Positions 26,177-35,521 of a stretch of 64,000 nt of DNA are shown here, in pieces. The DNA is from a bacterium SCSIO 12741 (GTDB lineage: Bacteria > Bacteroidota > Bacteroidia > Flavobacteriales_G > Salibacteraceae): NCBI GenBank assembly GCA_024398055.1, contig CP073749.1, positions 2,232,594 to 2,296,593 on the forward strand, given 5' to 3'. Position numbers and translations under genes: made by a program. Position 1 is the first letter of the stretch; each line of letters starts with the position of its first letter. Below the pieces are notes generated by a model. That model saw nothing but the letters and a program-made list of their open reading frames with translations. It made no database searches and was not told the DNA's origin.

Positions 26177-26932
26177 TTACCCCACACTATGCCGCCCAGT
26201 AGGCAAAAAGCCAATAGATGGCAACTTCTTATGGGTATTGAAGTAATCATAACCCTTTTTTAAGTCCAGCCATAGATTGAGCTTATCTGTTTCTCCGGCA
26301 TGTTCAGATTGAAGGGCTTTTAGGGTTTCGTCCTCCAAACGGCTGGGGAAAAGGGTTACTGGAATATTACCCTGGCCGCTATTTTTAGCCTCAATGCATA
26401 GAACGTAAAGTTGTTCGATCAAAGGATCGGTGATGGGGAGGCAGCCTATGGTTACACAGGAACCATGAATGAATATGTCACCACCGGGTCGGCTTTTGTC
26501 GCTCAATATTTTGTCGGATCGGTTGGGGTAGTTGATGCCCAAAGACAGGTGAAAATTACTCACCGGATTAAAACGATCAATGTGGTAATAGCCTTCCGGA
26601 ACCTGAAGGTCGCCTTGACGTCGCTTCGGGCCTATTTGCCCGGATTTGGAACAAATGGGAAAGGTGACTAAATGCCGATAGGTGTCGTCCGTTTTCTTTT
26701 TGGCCCAGACCTCAAGTTCGTCCTCTGCTTTGAATGCGCGGAGATAAATACGCAAATTGCTGGCACTTAAATTTTGGCTTGCAAGGGTTTGGTCGAGCCA
26801 GCTCTGTTGGTTTGCATAGGCTTGTCGTACTCGCTGATAACGTCTCTGCTCTTGTTTAAAGCCAGAAGATTGGGCCATCAGGACCAGGCACAAGACCAAG
26901 GCACTTGCCGTGTAAAAAATGGATCGGATCAT
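26177..26932 (-). CDS. L,D-transpeptidase family protein (YkuD/YafK type)
   Basis: A 251-residue exported enzyme with a signal peptide at residues 1-20. The YkuD catalytic signature is present as IHGSCVTIGCLPITD: His in HGS and the nucleophilic Cys in IGC. Upstream, TFPICSKSGQIGPKRRQGD and VPEGYYHID match the substrate-channel strands of YafK-like proteins. These enzymes form or cleave L,D-bonds in peptidoglycan, for example attaching or releasing wall-linked proteins. The exact reaction cannot be read here. Two further Cys near the active site (SC and LC) are noteworthy. It lies downstream of the TonB receptor by 34 bp. Confidence 0.85.
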   Translation of the reverse strand: MIRSIFYTASALVLCLVLMAQSSGFKQEQRRYQRVRQAYANQQSWLDQTLASQNLSASNLRIYLRAFKAEDELEVWAKKKTDDTYRHLVTFPICSKSGQIGPKRRQGDLQVPEGYYHIDRFNPVSNFHLSLGINYPNRSDKILSDKSRPGGDIFIHGSCVTIGCLPITDPLIEQLYVLCIEAKNSGQGNIPVTLFPSRLEDETLKALQSEHAGETDKLNLWLDLKKGYDYFNTHKKLPSIGFLPTGRHSVG

Positions 26933-26966
26933 ACGAGGTAACGTTGTTGGCGTAAAAATAGTGGAT

Positions 26967-29402
26967 TTAAATACTTGCCCGAATGGAAAGTATCAGGTTG
27001 CGACCGGCGGCAGAAATACCGGAAGAGTAGGGGCGGTAGTGGCGATCCAGAATATTTTCCAAAGCCACGTTGGCTTCAAAGTAATCCAGGAATTTGTAGG
27101 AAGCTCGGATGTTAAGCGTGTACCAGGCCGGCGTTCCATCCTGGGTATACAAATGAGGCTTTCCTTGTTCTTCCGGGGCTAAGTCATCCCAGTGTCTCCA
27201 GGCATTGTATTGCGTGTAGAACTCTGCTCTAAGCTTTTCAGTTTTGTAGAAGGCCGATGTTTTTCCAAAGGCAGGAGAAACGTGTCTTAGGGGAACGTTG
27301 TCCACCAAGTCCTCTCCATCCATCCAGGTAAAGGTTTGAATGACCCCGAGCTTTTTAGACAGATTCGCCTTGAGGTTAAAAGAAGCCCCATAAATGTGAG
27401 CTTTACCCGTATTGGTAATCATTTGAACCTGGCTCATTTCTCCATCGTACAAAATGGAGTCCTGACCGTTGAGTTGCGCGTCTCTACGAACCATGGCATC
27501 CACGAGGTATGTGTAAAAACCAACGAGTTCCACGATTCCTCGATCACGAAGTGTACGAGATACACTCAGGTCAGCATTGTAGGCAAATTCAGGTTTAAGA
27601 TTTTCATTAGGTACAATCACCTTTCCCGGCTCTGAGTCAAATACCTTGGCGATGTCATCCACATTCGGTGATCTAAATCCAGAGGCCGTATTCAGTTTGA
27701 GTTGCCATTTCTCTCCGGGGCGGTATATGAGTCCCAAAAAACTTCCGTTGAGCGCCGATGTAGTCAGCTTGATTTCATCAAAGTCAAAGTCGTAATATGT
27801 AGTATCTGTAAAACGACTTTTCATGTAGATGTAAGTGTAGCGAAGCCCTGTGCTAAAGGTCCACTTCTTATTCAGCTTGAAATTGTAAGTCACATAGGCC
27901 GCGGCATTGGCCCAGTCGCTTCCTCCATCTGGGTAACGGGTGGAAGTTTGTCCGTGTTCTTCGGTTTCAATGTCGTAGGTCCAGGCCTGGGAGAATACCG
28001 TGTTCCAAACGCCTTCAATTCCGTAAAACAGGGAGTGCTTGGAATTAATCTTTTTGTCAAATTCCAGGTTGACCGTATAGGCGTTTACTCGCTCATCTCG
28101 GGTTCTGCGGGTAGATCGGTTAAAGCGTCGGTCAATTCTTGATTCGTTAAAATACTGGTAGCCTACAATAATTCTTGAGCGATCCCAGGCGTCATTCTGA
28201 ATGTCAAAGTCAGCTTCCAAGGTTCCAAAAAACCATTCTTGAGGGCCGTAGTCCCAGCGAGCATATTTAGGTACTACTCCAGTGCTGTCTGTCGCTTCTT
28301 GGCTTACTTGTGTCAATCGATCGTAGCGGGGCACCAGGGATGAGTTGGAATACTGAAGGTTGAGGTTGAGGTCAATGTTTCGGGTAGGTTGGTAGCGCAG
28401 TTTACCCATGAGGTTCATTTGGCTATATCCTGAGCTCTTTTGCAAATTAACATTGCTATTGGCAAAGGCTGTGTCCTGCCCTTCATAGGTTCCCTGAAAC
28501 CAGGTTCGGGTTCCAAATTCCGGGTAGTTACCTCGATTGGCTCCGGTACGCAAATCTTCGTAATCGGATAGAGTCAATCCTGCGACCGCGGCCCATTTAT
28601 TTCCTCCACCTGCCAGGCGAACATGGGCCGTTTTTTCCTCATTGGCTGTGGAATAGCGGAGTAGGGTATTGATTTTCCAGATGGTTGAATCCTTGCGGAA
28701 GGATAATTCGGGTTTAACCGTATGAAAGCTCATTACTCCACCTAAGGCATCACTTCCATAGATCACTGACCCTGGACCGTAAATTACCTCGGTGTTGTCC
28801 ACCGTGTTCGGGTCAATCGCGATAATGTTCTGAAGGTTACCCGCTCTGAATATGGCATTGTTCATCCGAACCCCATCTACCACAATCAAAATCCGGTTGG
28901 CAGAGAAACCTCTAATCATCGGACTACCGCCACCCAGCTGGGATTTTTGAACAAATACCTGACCGGATTCACTCAATGCATCCGCTGCGGTTTGAGGGTT
29001 GTTAAAGCTAATCTCCCGAGCCGGAATGGTCGAAATTGTACTTGGAATTTCCGTGGCGAGCTGTTCCCGCTTATTTGCATACACCATCACTTCGCCTAAG
29101 TCAACTGCGCTCGGGGTGAGATAAACGGTGTTGTTGGCCGCTACGACTTCAGAGTAGGAAACAATTTTTCGGGTGTACGATGGATGGTGAAAGATGAGCG
29201 TATCCGTTTTTTGAAAACCGGTTAAATCAGCTTTTCCTTCCGGATTGGAAAGGGAGCTGTGCTTCTGTTCATGATCAATAACAAAAACCTCTGCAACTGG
29301 CTTCAAGTTGTCAATATCAAAAAGGGTCACTTTTTGAGCCTGCAACTTCAATCCAAAGCCCAAAAGGACGAACAGAAGATAGGTTGTTATTTTTTTGATC
29401 AT
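26967..29402 (-). CDS. TonB-dependent receptor, haem/haemoglobin-receptor-like
   Basis: An 811-residue outer membrane receptor. A signal peptide (to about residue 22) precedes a short carboxypeptidase-like domain and a plug with EVMVYANKREQ, GGSPMIRGFSANRILIVVDGVRMNNAIFR and VIYGPGSVIYGSDALGGVM. A 22-strand-type barrel follows, ending in LILSIRASI. The plug motifs resemble the TonB haemoglobin/transferrin/lactoferrin receptor family, so iron or haem import is a reasonable guess. No haemophore, ABC importer or Fur box was recognised nearby. It follows lepA by 26 bp and may be co-transcribed. Confidence 0.88.
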   Translation of the reverse strand: MIKKITTYLLFVLLGFGLKLQAQKVTLFDIDNLKPVAEVFVIDHEQKHSSLSNPEGKADLTGFQKTDTLIFHHPSYTRKIVSYSEVVAANNTVYLTPSAVDLGEVMVYANKREQLATEIPSTISTIPAREISFNNPQTAADALSESGQVFVQKSQLGGGSPMIRGFSANRILIVVDGVRMNNAIFRAGNLQNIIAIDPNTVDNTEVIYGPGSVIYGSDALGGVMSFHTVKPELSFRKDSTIWKINTLLRYSTANEEKTAHVRLAGGGNKWAAVAGLTLSDYEDLRTGANRGNYPEFGTRTWFQGTYEGQDTAFANSNVNLQKSSGYSQMNLMGKLRYQPTRNIDLNLNLQYSNSSLVPRYDRLTQVSQEATDSTGVVPKYARWDYGPQEWFFGTLEADFDIQNDAWDRSRIIVGYQYFNESRIDRRFNRSTRRTRDERVNAYTVNLEFDKKINSKHSLFYGIEGVWNTVFSQAWTYDIETEEHGQTSTRYPDGGSDWANAAAYVTYNFKLNKKWTFSTGLRYTYIYMKSRFTDTTYYDFDFDEIKLTTSALNGSFLGLIYRPGEKWQLKLNTASGFRSPNVDDIAKVFDSEPGKVIVPNENLKPEFAYNADLSVSRTLRDRGIVELVGFYTYLVDAMVRRDAQLNGQDSILYDGEMSQVQMITNTGKAHIYGASFNLKANLSKKLGVIQTFTWMDGEDLVDNVPLRHVSPAFGKTSAFYKTEKLRAEFYTQYNAWRHWDDLAPEEQGKPHLYTQDGTPAWYTLNIRASYKFLDYFEANVALENILDRHYRPYSSGISAAGRNLILSIRASI

Positions 29403-29428
29403 GGCCGGGTTTGCTGCAAAAATCGGGC

Positions 29429-31219
29429 CTAATCGTTCAGCTTGAGAACGGCAAGGAAGGCAGATTGTGGAACTTCAACGTTACCCACCTGCTTCATTCT
29501 TTTCTTACCCTTTTTCTGCTTTTCGAGAAGTTTCCGTTTACGACTGATATCACCCCCATAACATTTGGCGGTAACGTCTTTCCGAAGGGCTTTGATCGTT
29601 TCCCGAGAAACAATTTTGGCTCCAATAGCGGCCTGAATAGCAATATCAAACTGCTGCCTTGGAATAAGCTGTCTAAGTTTTTCGCAGATTTTCTTACCAA
29701 ATGGGTAGGCATTTCCACGGAAAATTAGAGCTGACAAAGCATCTACCTGATCACCATTAAGCAGGATGTCCAACTTAACGAGATCCGATTTTTGGTATCC
29801 GATGGGAGTATAGTCGAATGAGGCGTACCCTTTAGAAACAGACTTTAGACGATCGTAAAAATCAAATACGATTTCGGCCAGTGGCATCTCAAAGTTCATC
29901 TCTACCCGGCTAGTAGTCAGGTAAACCTGGTTTTTAAGTATTCCCCGTTTTTCGATACACAGATTCATCACTTGGCCAAAGTAATCGGCCTTGGTAATGA
30001 TTTGAGCATTGATGTATGGCTCCTCTACGTAATCGAGGGTAGATGGATCGGGAAATTCACTTGGGTTGTGTACGGTATGGGTTTCTCCTTTTCTCGTTTT
30101 AGCAATGTAGGATACGTTAGGAACTGTAGTAATCACGGTCATATTGAACTCACGATCCAGACGTTCCTGAACGATTTCCATGTGAAGCATTCCCAGGAAT
30201 CCACAACGGAAACCAAACCCAAGTGCTGCAGATGATTCTGGCTCAAAGGTTAGGGAAGCATCGTTGAGTTGAAGTTTCTCCAGGGATTCACGGAGCATTT
30301 CGAAATCTTCGGACTCTACCGGATAAATACCGGCAAATACCATCGGCTTCACATCCTCAAATCCTTGAATGGCTTCTTCGCATGGAGCTTGTACCGTGGT
30401 AATCGTATCTCCCACTTTTACTTCACGGGCTTGTTTGATTCCCGAAATGATGTAACCTACATCTCCAGTCAATACCTCGGGTCTAATTTCTTGATTGAGG
30501 CGCAGAATACCGATCTCATCAGCATTGTATTCTTTGCTGGTATTCATGAACTTAACACGGTCGCCTTTTTGAATTTTTCCGTTAAATACCCGGAAATAAG
30601 CGATAATTCCACGGAAAGGGTTGAACACGGAGTCAAAGATCATGGCTTGTAACGGCGCATCGGGATCTCCTTCTGGTGCCGGAACGCGTTCCACAATGGC
30701 TTCGAGAACCTTGTCTACTCCTAATCCGGTTTTTCCGGAAGCTTCCAGAATATCTTCCCGGTCGCAGCCAATCAGCTCTTCAATCTGATCTTTTACCTCT
30801 TCCGGCATGGCGGAAGGAAGGTCCATTTTATTGATCACTGGAATGATTTCCAGGTCGTTTTCAAGGGCCAAATACAGGTTGGAAATGGTTTGAGCCTGAA
30901 TTCCCTGGGTGGCGTCCACGATGAGTAGTGCTCCTTCACAGGCCGCAATACTTCGGGAAACTTCGTAGGAAAAATCCACGTGTCCCGGGGTGTCGATCAA
31001 GTTCAAAGTGTAGGTGGTTCCATCTTGCTCATAGTCCATCTGGATGGCGTGACTCTTAATCGTGATACCACGCTCCCTTTCGATATCCATATCATCCAGG
31101 GTCTGCTCCTGTAGTTCTCGGTCCGAAACAGTTCCGGTTTGTTGAAGCAATCGATCCGCCAGGGTACTCTTACCGTGGTCAATATGTGCAATGATGCAGA
31201 AGTTTCGAATGTCTTTCAT
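29429..31219 (-). CDS. lepA: Elongation factor 4 (LepA)
   Basis: A translational GTPase of 596 residues that binds stalled or initiating ribosomes. The G1 loop AHIDHGKST at about 11-19, [10 protein letters not shown] switch [10 protein letters not shown]3 and NKMDLP G4 are clear. The domain order continues to the LepA-specific C-terminal domain ([22 protein letters not shown] and [17 protein letters not shown]). The distinctive [27 protein letters not shown] region separates it from EF-G. Confidence 0.97.
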   Translation of the reverse strand: MKDIRNFCIIAHIDHGKSTLADRLLQQTGTVSDRELQEQTLDDMDIERERGITIKSHAIQMDYEQDGTTYTLNLIDTPGHVDFSYEVSRSIAACEGALLIVDATQGIQAQTISNLYLALENDLEIIPVINKMDLPSAMPEEVKDQIEELIGCDREDILEASGKTGLGVDKVLEAIVERVPAPEGDPDAPLQAMIFDSVFNPFRGIIAYFRVFNGKIQKGDRVKFMNTSKEYNADEIGILRLNQEIRPEVLTGDVGYIISGIKQAREVKVGDTITTVQAPCEEAIQGFEDVKPMVFAGIYPVESEDFEMLRESLEKLQLNDASLTFEPESSAALGFGFRCGFLGMLHMEIVQERLDREFNMTVITTVPNVSYIAKTRKGETHTVHNPSEFPDPSTLDYVEEPYINAQIITKADYFGQVMNLCIEKRGILKNQVYLTTSRVEMNFEMPLAEIVFDFYDRLKSVSKGYASFDYTPIGYQKSDLVKLDILLNGDQVDALSALIFRGNAYPFGKKICEKLRQLIPRQQFDIAIQAAIGAKIVSRETIKALRKDVTAKCYGGDISRKRKLLEKQKKGKKRMKQVGNVEVPQSAFLAVLKLND

Positions 31220-31237
31220 TCACTCAAAATTAAGCCG

Positions 31238-31245
31238 CGAAAATA
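31238..31245 (-). promoter_or_regulatory. Possible -7 element for lepA
   Basis: TATTTTCG on the minus strand is one mismatch from TAnnTTTG and lies 18 nt before the lepA ATG. The same TAnTTTCG variant precedes the EEP-nuclease operon at 56662. The -33 element is unclear. Confidence 0.3.
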
Positions 31246-31347
31246 CTACTTTATTCCCGATTTTATCGCCTCAAAGCAAGGCCATTATTGCCGTCGGTAG
31301 CGACATGCCTCTCACTTCCGCTTAAGTATGACCAGCATTAGCTTCGT

Positions 31348-31364
31348 ATCCCTCCCATAGGGAT
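31348..31364. repeat. Intergenic hairpin ATCCCT-AGGGAT followed by GATTCGCGATT
   Basis: A perfect 6-bp stem with a 5-nt loop in the 242-bp spacer between divergent lepA and the ABC permease gene. It is followed by ATCGGGATCGATTCGCGATTC, resembling the spacer at 25359-25390. The remainder of 31220-31461 holds no gene that I can support. Confidence 0.4.
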
Positions 31365-31461
31365 CGGGATCGATTCGCGATTCTCATTAAGATTTGTTTG
31401 CTTTTTTGTCTCTTCACACCTGACTCTATCAGGCTGGTCTTTTTACCTTGGATTTTCTAAA

Positions 31462-32409
31462 ATGAAAAAATCTGTCCTTCTTCTTTTGGCGTTGCTGCGG
31501 GTTCGGCAATTCTTCCGTCAGGCCCGGGAAGTGGGTTGGGTTTTTATCATTCTCGTTGCAGGACTCACGGTTGGTGTTTGGGGGCGAGCCATTCCTTTTG
31601 TGCAAGAAGCTGATGAAATGCATATGGCCGGTGCTGGTTTGGCTTTTGCCTTGAGCGTGCATCTAAAAAGGAGGGATTTTCCTTTTCTGTCTAAGCTTCA
31701 ATTGCCCATTCGTTTGGCTTTAACTGTGGAGTATTCCCTGATGCTCCTTCCATTTAGCCTGTTAATCGTTTGGATTGGGTCGCTGAGTCAAGGAATCGCC
31801 TTTTTTGCCTCCGGGCTTGCCGTGGTGATTTTGGGTGCAAATACTTTATCAGGCAGAGGGGGTGGAAAATGGCCGTGGGATTTAGGGCGCTACTTGCCCC
31901 TTGATCTGTTTGAATGGAAAAGCAGTTTGCGACGTTATCCATTGGCTTGGGTCGTGGCTTATGGGCTCCTGATTTTTACCTGGTATCATCCTCTGTTTTT
32001 AATCTTTGGGGTTATCATCGTATTGCTTCTTTTGCTCAGCTTATACGAAGAGGTGGAGCCCCAAGTTCTGTTTCCAAAGTCGGCAACGGAGTTGCGTCGC
32101 AAGTGGTGGAGACAGAGTATAGGATTACAAATCACCCTTTTTCCTTTCTATTTGATACTCCTTGCCACTCGAGCTGATTTTTGGTTCGTTATTCCCGTGG
32201 CCATTCTCCTCTTGGGAATGCTTCAGTCCTTTTTCCTATTCAATAAATACGCGTCCTATATTCCATTTGAAAAGGCCTTGCCTTCCAGTGTTACTCATTC
32301 CGTTTTCGCGGCTCTATTGATTATCCCTGGTGGGTTAATTATCAATTTATTCTGGTGTTATGGTCAGTACAAAAAGGCGGTTAAAATGCTAACTCAATTC
32401 TATGCTTAA
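31462..32409 (+). CDS. Integral membrane protein, probable ABC-2-type permease partner
   Basis: A 315-residue protein with about eight hydrophobic helices, for example VGWVFIILVAGLTVGVW, LMLLPFSLLIVWIGSL and FLIFGVIIVLLLLLSL, and basic loops. I do not recognise a named family. Its stop overlaps the ATG of the following ABC ATPase gene by 8 bp, so the pair almost certainly forms one ABC exporter. The substrate is unknown. The intergenic region upstream is shared with divergent lepA. Confidence 0.8.
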   Translation: MKKSVLLLLALLRVRQFFRQAREVGWVFIILVAGLTVGVWGRAIPFVQEADEMHMAGAGLAFALSVHLKRRDFPFLSKLQLPIRLALTVEYSLMLLPFSLLIVWIGSLSQGIAFFASGLAVVILGANTLSGRGGGKWPWDLGRYLPLDLFEWKSSLRRYPLAWVVAYGLLIFTWYHPLFLIFGVIIVLLLLLSLYEEVEPQVLFPKSATELRRKWWRQSIGLQITLFPFYLILLATRADFWFVIPVAILLLGMLQSFFLFNKYASYIPFEKALPSSVTHSVFAALLIIPGGLIINLFWCYGQYKKAVKMLTQFYA

Positions 32410-33070
32410 GCTCCAAAATGTTTCCGTAGGTTATGGCGACGAGGCCATTCTTAGATCCATCAACCTGGAGGCCTCTCCGGGAGAGGTGATTGGAATTTTA
32501 GGAAGAAACGGTTCGGGGAAAACTACGCTCTTTCGCACCCTGAGCGGTTGGTTGAAGCCCATGTCTGGTGATGCTTACTTTCAGGGGGAAGCTTTGAATC
32601 GTTCTCAGGTGGCATTTTTGGAGGCCGAACCCTCCTTTTACCGGTTTATGAAAGGATCGGAATACCTGGAATTGATTAACGGGGGTAAAGATCGTTTGGC
32701 AGAGTGGGGGCAAGCCCTTGATTTGCCTTTGGATCGATTTGCCGATGAGTATTCTACCGGGATGAAAAAGAAATTGGCCGTGGCTGGAACCTTTATTCAG
32801 GAGAGGCCCATAATGCTGCTCGATGAACCCTTTACCGGGGTTGACCTGGAAAGCAATGAGAAGATTTACGCCATTATTCAGCATTACGCAAAAGACCGCG
32901 TGGTTCTGCTGTCTTCTCATTTGTTGGCCACCCTTACCGAAATAGCCGACCGCATTGTTTGGTTGGATAACGGTGAAATAAAAGAGGTTTACGATAAGGG
33001 TTCCTTTGATGCTTTGAAAGCCTCCTTTCGGGAGTCTGCAATTCGCGGATTGGACGGACTTTTGGGTTAA
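32402..33070 (+). CDS. ABC transporter ATP-binding protein (exporter type)
   Basis: A 222-residue ATPase. Walker A GRNGSGKTT lies at about 34-42 and Walker B is PIMLLDEPF. The signature is the variant YSTGMKKKL instead of LSGGQ, as usual in ABC-2 exporters of the CcmA/Nat family. The switch His is in LLSSHLL. It is translationally coupled to the membrane protein encoded immediately upstream. The transported substrate cannot be inferred. Confidence 0.92.
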   Translation: MLKLQNVSVGYGDEAILRSINLEASPGEVIGILGRNGSGKTTLFRTLSGWLKPMSGDAYFQGEALNRSQVAFLEAEPSFYRFMKGSEYLELINGGKDRLAEWGQALDLPLDRFADEYSTGMKKKLAVAGTFIQERPIMLLDEPFTGVDLESNEKIYAIIQHYAKDRVVLLSSHLLATLTEIADRIVWLDNGEIKEVYDKGSFDALKASFRESAIRGLDGLLG

Positions 33071-33116
33071 TAATCGGCAATTGCAGGATATATCTAAAAC
33101 CTATAAGATTCAATTA

Positions 33117-33124
33117 TATATTTG
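33117..33124 (+). promoter_or_regulatory. Possible -7 element for metF
   Basis: TATATTTG fits TAnnTTTG exactly and lies 16 nt upstream of the metF ATG. No convincing -33 element is visible at standard spacing. Confidence 0.35.
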
Positions 33125-33140
33125 CTGACCTTATTCGATT

Positions 33141-34097
33141 ATGAACGTTGTTGAAAGTATAGAGAAGGCCAAAGGTAAAACCCTGTTTTCCTTTGAAATC
33201 TTACCTCCCCTAAAAGGGAAGGGAATTGATGCCTTGTATGCGGCCATTGACCCGCTAATGGAGTTTAATCCTAGTTTTATTAACGTAACCTACCACCGTG
33301 AGGAATATGTGTACCGCAAGGAAAACGACGGACTTCTTCGTCGCATTTCTACCCGGAAGCGTCCAGGCACAGTAGGTATTTGCTCGGCCATTCAAAACAA
33401 ATACAAGGTGGAGGCAGTTCCTCACCTAACTTGTGGAGGTTTTAGCAAAGAGGAAACGGAAAATGCGTTAATTGACTTAAACTTCTTAGGAATTCACAAC
33501 GTTTTGGCCCTGCGAGGAGACCCCATCAAATCGGAGCCTAATTTTGTTCCTGATGAATTTGGTCACAGCTACGCTTCAGAGTTGGTTGGTCAAATCGTGA
33601 ATATGAATAACGGAATCTTCTTGAACGAGGAGATGATGAATTCTGCTCCTACCAAGTTTTGCATTGGTGTAGCCGGCTACCCAGAAAAGCATTACGAGTC
33701 TATGAGCATGAAAACCGACATCAAACACTTGAAAGAGAAAATTGATGCGGGCGCCCATTACATCGTTACTCAGATGTTTTTCGATAACCAAAAGTTCTTT
33801 GAGTTTGTTGAGCTCTGTCGGGAAGCTGGAATTACGGTTCCCATTATTCCTGGAATCAAGCCGATTACCACTCCTCGACACCTGCACTTTTTGCCTAAAA
33901 CTTTCAAGGTTGACTTCCCAGAAGAATTGGCATCCGAATTAGATGCATGCAAAAACAAAGAGCAGATTCGTGAAGTAGGAATTGAGTGGGCGATTAAGCA
34001 GGCCAAAGAGTTGAAGGCGGCAAAAGTTCCTTCCATTCACTTCTACACGATGAGTCGTTCCAATGCGATCCACCGCATTGTATCGGAAGTTTACTAA
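33141..34097 (+). CDS. metF: Methylenetetrahydrofolate reductase
   Basis: Reduces 5,10-methylene-THF to 5-methyl-THF for methionine synthesis. It is a 318-residue TIM-barrel flavoprotein with the family pattern FSFEILPPLKGKG at the N-terminus, FINVTYHREE, HLTCGGFSKEE, LALRGDP and IVTQMFFDNQKFFEFVE, then PIIPGIKPI. The length matches bacterial MetF. Its TAA overlaps the stop codon of the converging murI gene. Confidence 0.96.
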   Translation: MNVVESIEKAKGKTLFSFEILPPLKGKGIDALYAAIDPLMEFNPSFINVTYHREEYVYRKENDGLLRRISTRKRPGTVGICSAIQNKYKVEAVPHLTCGGFSKEETENALIDLNFLGIHNVLALRGDPIKSEPNFVPDEFGHSYASELVGQIVNMNNGIFLNEEMMNSAPTKFCIGVAGYPEKHYESMSMKTDIKHLKEKIDAGAHYIVTQMFFDNQKFFEFVELCREAGITVPIIPGIKPITTPRHLHFLPKTFKVDFPEELASELDACKNKEQIREVGIEWAIKQAKELKAAKVPSIHFYTMSRSNAIHRIVSEVY

Positions 34098-34891
34098 GAG
34101 AGTTTTTCGAGCTTAAGCTGAATTTCTTCCCCGAAGAAGAGTCGGGTTATTTCCTGAAAGGCGAGCGTATGATCGGATACGTAGAACTCGTCCTTTGCAG
34201 CATTTTTACCATCGGCGGATAGGTCATGCTCTTCCAGCATTTTTTGAAGGGCAGAAGCCACCATGTGAGATGAATCCAGTACTTCGGTTTTACCTTGGTA
34301 GTAGGTTTTTATTTCATCCACCAATAGCGGGTAATGCGTGCATCCAAGAATCAAGGCTTTAATTCCTTCCAAGTCAGGTTGAGAAAGGTAGTGCTTAATG
34401 GCCTGCTCACTAATTTCGCTTCCGGCAAAACCTTCCTCGATTAATGGGGCCAGCAAAGGCGTCATCAAGGCTTGGCACGAAGCAAAGTCACGCAATTGGT
34501 CTTGATAAACCTTCGACTTAACGGTAGCCTTGGTTCCAATCACTCCTACGGGTTCGCCTGAGAAGTGCTCCCGCACATAATCCACCATAGGTGCAATTAC
34601 ATTGATAATCGGGAGTTGATCTCCATACTTTTCTCGAATGGGATGATAGGCAGAAGCAGAAGCAGAATTACAGGCGATAACAATCACCTTGCACTCCTTT
34701 TGGATAAGGAAGTCGCTTATGGCTAAAGAGTATCGTGTAATGGACTCTGGAGACTTATCACCGTAGGGTAGGTGAAGGGTGTCGCCAAAGTAAATGAGTT
34801 TTTCATTGGGAAGTAAGCTTTTGATGGCTCGGGCAACCGTAAGTCCACCGACACCAGAATCAAATATGCCTATACTTCCCGTTTTACTCAT
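34094..34891 (-). CDS. murI: Glutamate racemase
   Basis: Supplies D-glutamate for peptidoglycan. It has 265 residues from MSKTGSIGIFDSGVGGLT. The two catalytic cysteines are in VIACNSASA and ILGCTHYPLL, and YFGDTLHLPYG matches the substrate-binding loop. The ATG lies 4 nt after the T-run of a terminator-like hairpin (34896-34920), so expression may depend on read-through from the ompH-bamA cluster. As I recall, an ompH-ompH-murI order is common in Bacteroidota. Confidence 0.96.
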   Translation of the reverse strand: MSKTGSIGIFDSGVGGLTVARAIKSLLPNEKLIYFGDTLHLPYGDKSPESITRYSLAISDFLIQKECKVIVIACNSASASAYHPIREKYGDQLPIINVIAPMVDYVREHFSGEPVGVIGTKATVKSKVYQDQLRDFASCQALMTPLLAPLIEEGFAGSEISEQAIKHYLSQPDLEGIKALILGCTHYPLLVDEIKTYYQGKTEVLDSSHMVASALQKMLEEHDLSADGKNAAKDEFYVSDHTLAFQEITRLFFGEEIQLKLEKLS

Positions 34892-34895
34892 GGGC

Positions 34896-34920
34896 AAAAA
34901 AAAAACCGCCAGAGGCGGTT
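34896..34920 (-). terminator. Intrinsic terminator between ompH and murI
   Basis: On the minus strand AACCGCC-TCT-GGCGGTT forms a perfect 7-bp GC-rich stem followed by a run of about ten T. It ends 4 nt before the murI ATG and starts 7 bp after the ompH stop codon. Confidence 0.9.
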
Positions 34921-34927
34921 CTTAATG

Positions 34928-35485
34928 TTATTTAGGAGCAGATGCAGGAGCCGCGGCTGCTGCGGTGATGCCCATTTGTTTTTTCACCAGGGGTAGAATG
35001 TCATCCCCTTCAGGATAGTAAAGAACCGATCCTGTACCCGTATCAAAAATGTAAGTGTATCCGTGCTCTTTCGCAACGGCGGTGATAGCATCCTTAGCCT
35101 TTTTGATAAGAGGCTCCATCAACTCTACTTCTTTTTGCTGAAGAGACTGTTGAGCTTTGCTTTGGAATTCTTGAATTCGCTGCTGCAATTGGATGATCTC
35201 TTCTTCCAATGAAGCACGAACTACTTCGTTCATGGTTCCTTTAGCCGCTTCCGTTTGATAATTGGTGTATTTCTTTTCGTATTCCTGGGTCATAGAAGCC
35301 AATTGAAGCTCCAATTGCTGACCAAATGCTGCCAACTTAGTTTCGGCGGTATCTCTATCTGGCATCACCATCAACAGGTCGTTAGAGTTGATGTGACCGA
35401 ATTTTCCAGCTTTTTGTGCGGAACTGTTAAGAGCCAGTCCAAAAAAAGCTACCAGAATCAGGCTGTGTTTCAAAAATGATTTCAT
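34928..35485 (-). CDS. OmpH/Skp family periplasmic chaperone
   Basis: A 185-residue exported protein. The signal peptide ends near NSSAQ. The mature part begins with KFGHINSNDLLMVMPD, followed by a long Gln/Glu/Lys-rich coiled coil (about residues 55-125) and a closing beta segment YIFDTGTGSVLYYPEGDDI. This is the Skp tentacle-chaperone layout. Skp holds unfolded outer membrane proteins in the periplasm. The C-terminal Ala/Pro-rich tail (AAAAAPASAPK) is an add-on. It is one of two tandem copies downstream of bamA. Confidence 0.92.
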   Translation of the reverse strand: MKSFLKHSLILVAFFGLALNSSAQKAGKFGHINSNDLLMVMPDRDTAETKLAAFGQQLELQLASMTQEYEKKYTNYQTEAAKGTMNEVVRASLEEEIIQLQQRIQEFQSKAQQSLQQKEVELMEPLIKKAKDAITAVAKEHGYTYIFDTGTGSVLYYPEGDDILPLVKKQMGITAAAAAPASAPK

Positions 35486-35521
35486 GTTCTTACATTTTTA
35501 GGGGTTGCGAAAATAGGCCTA

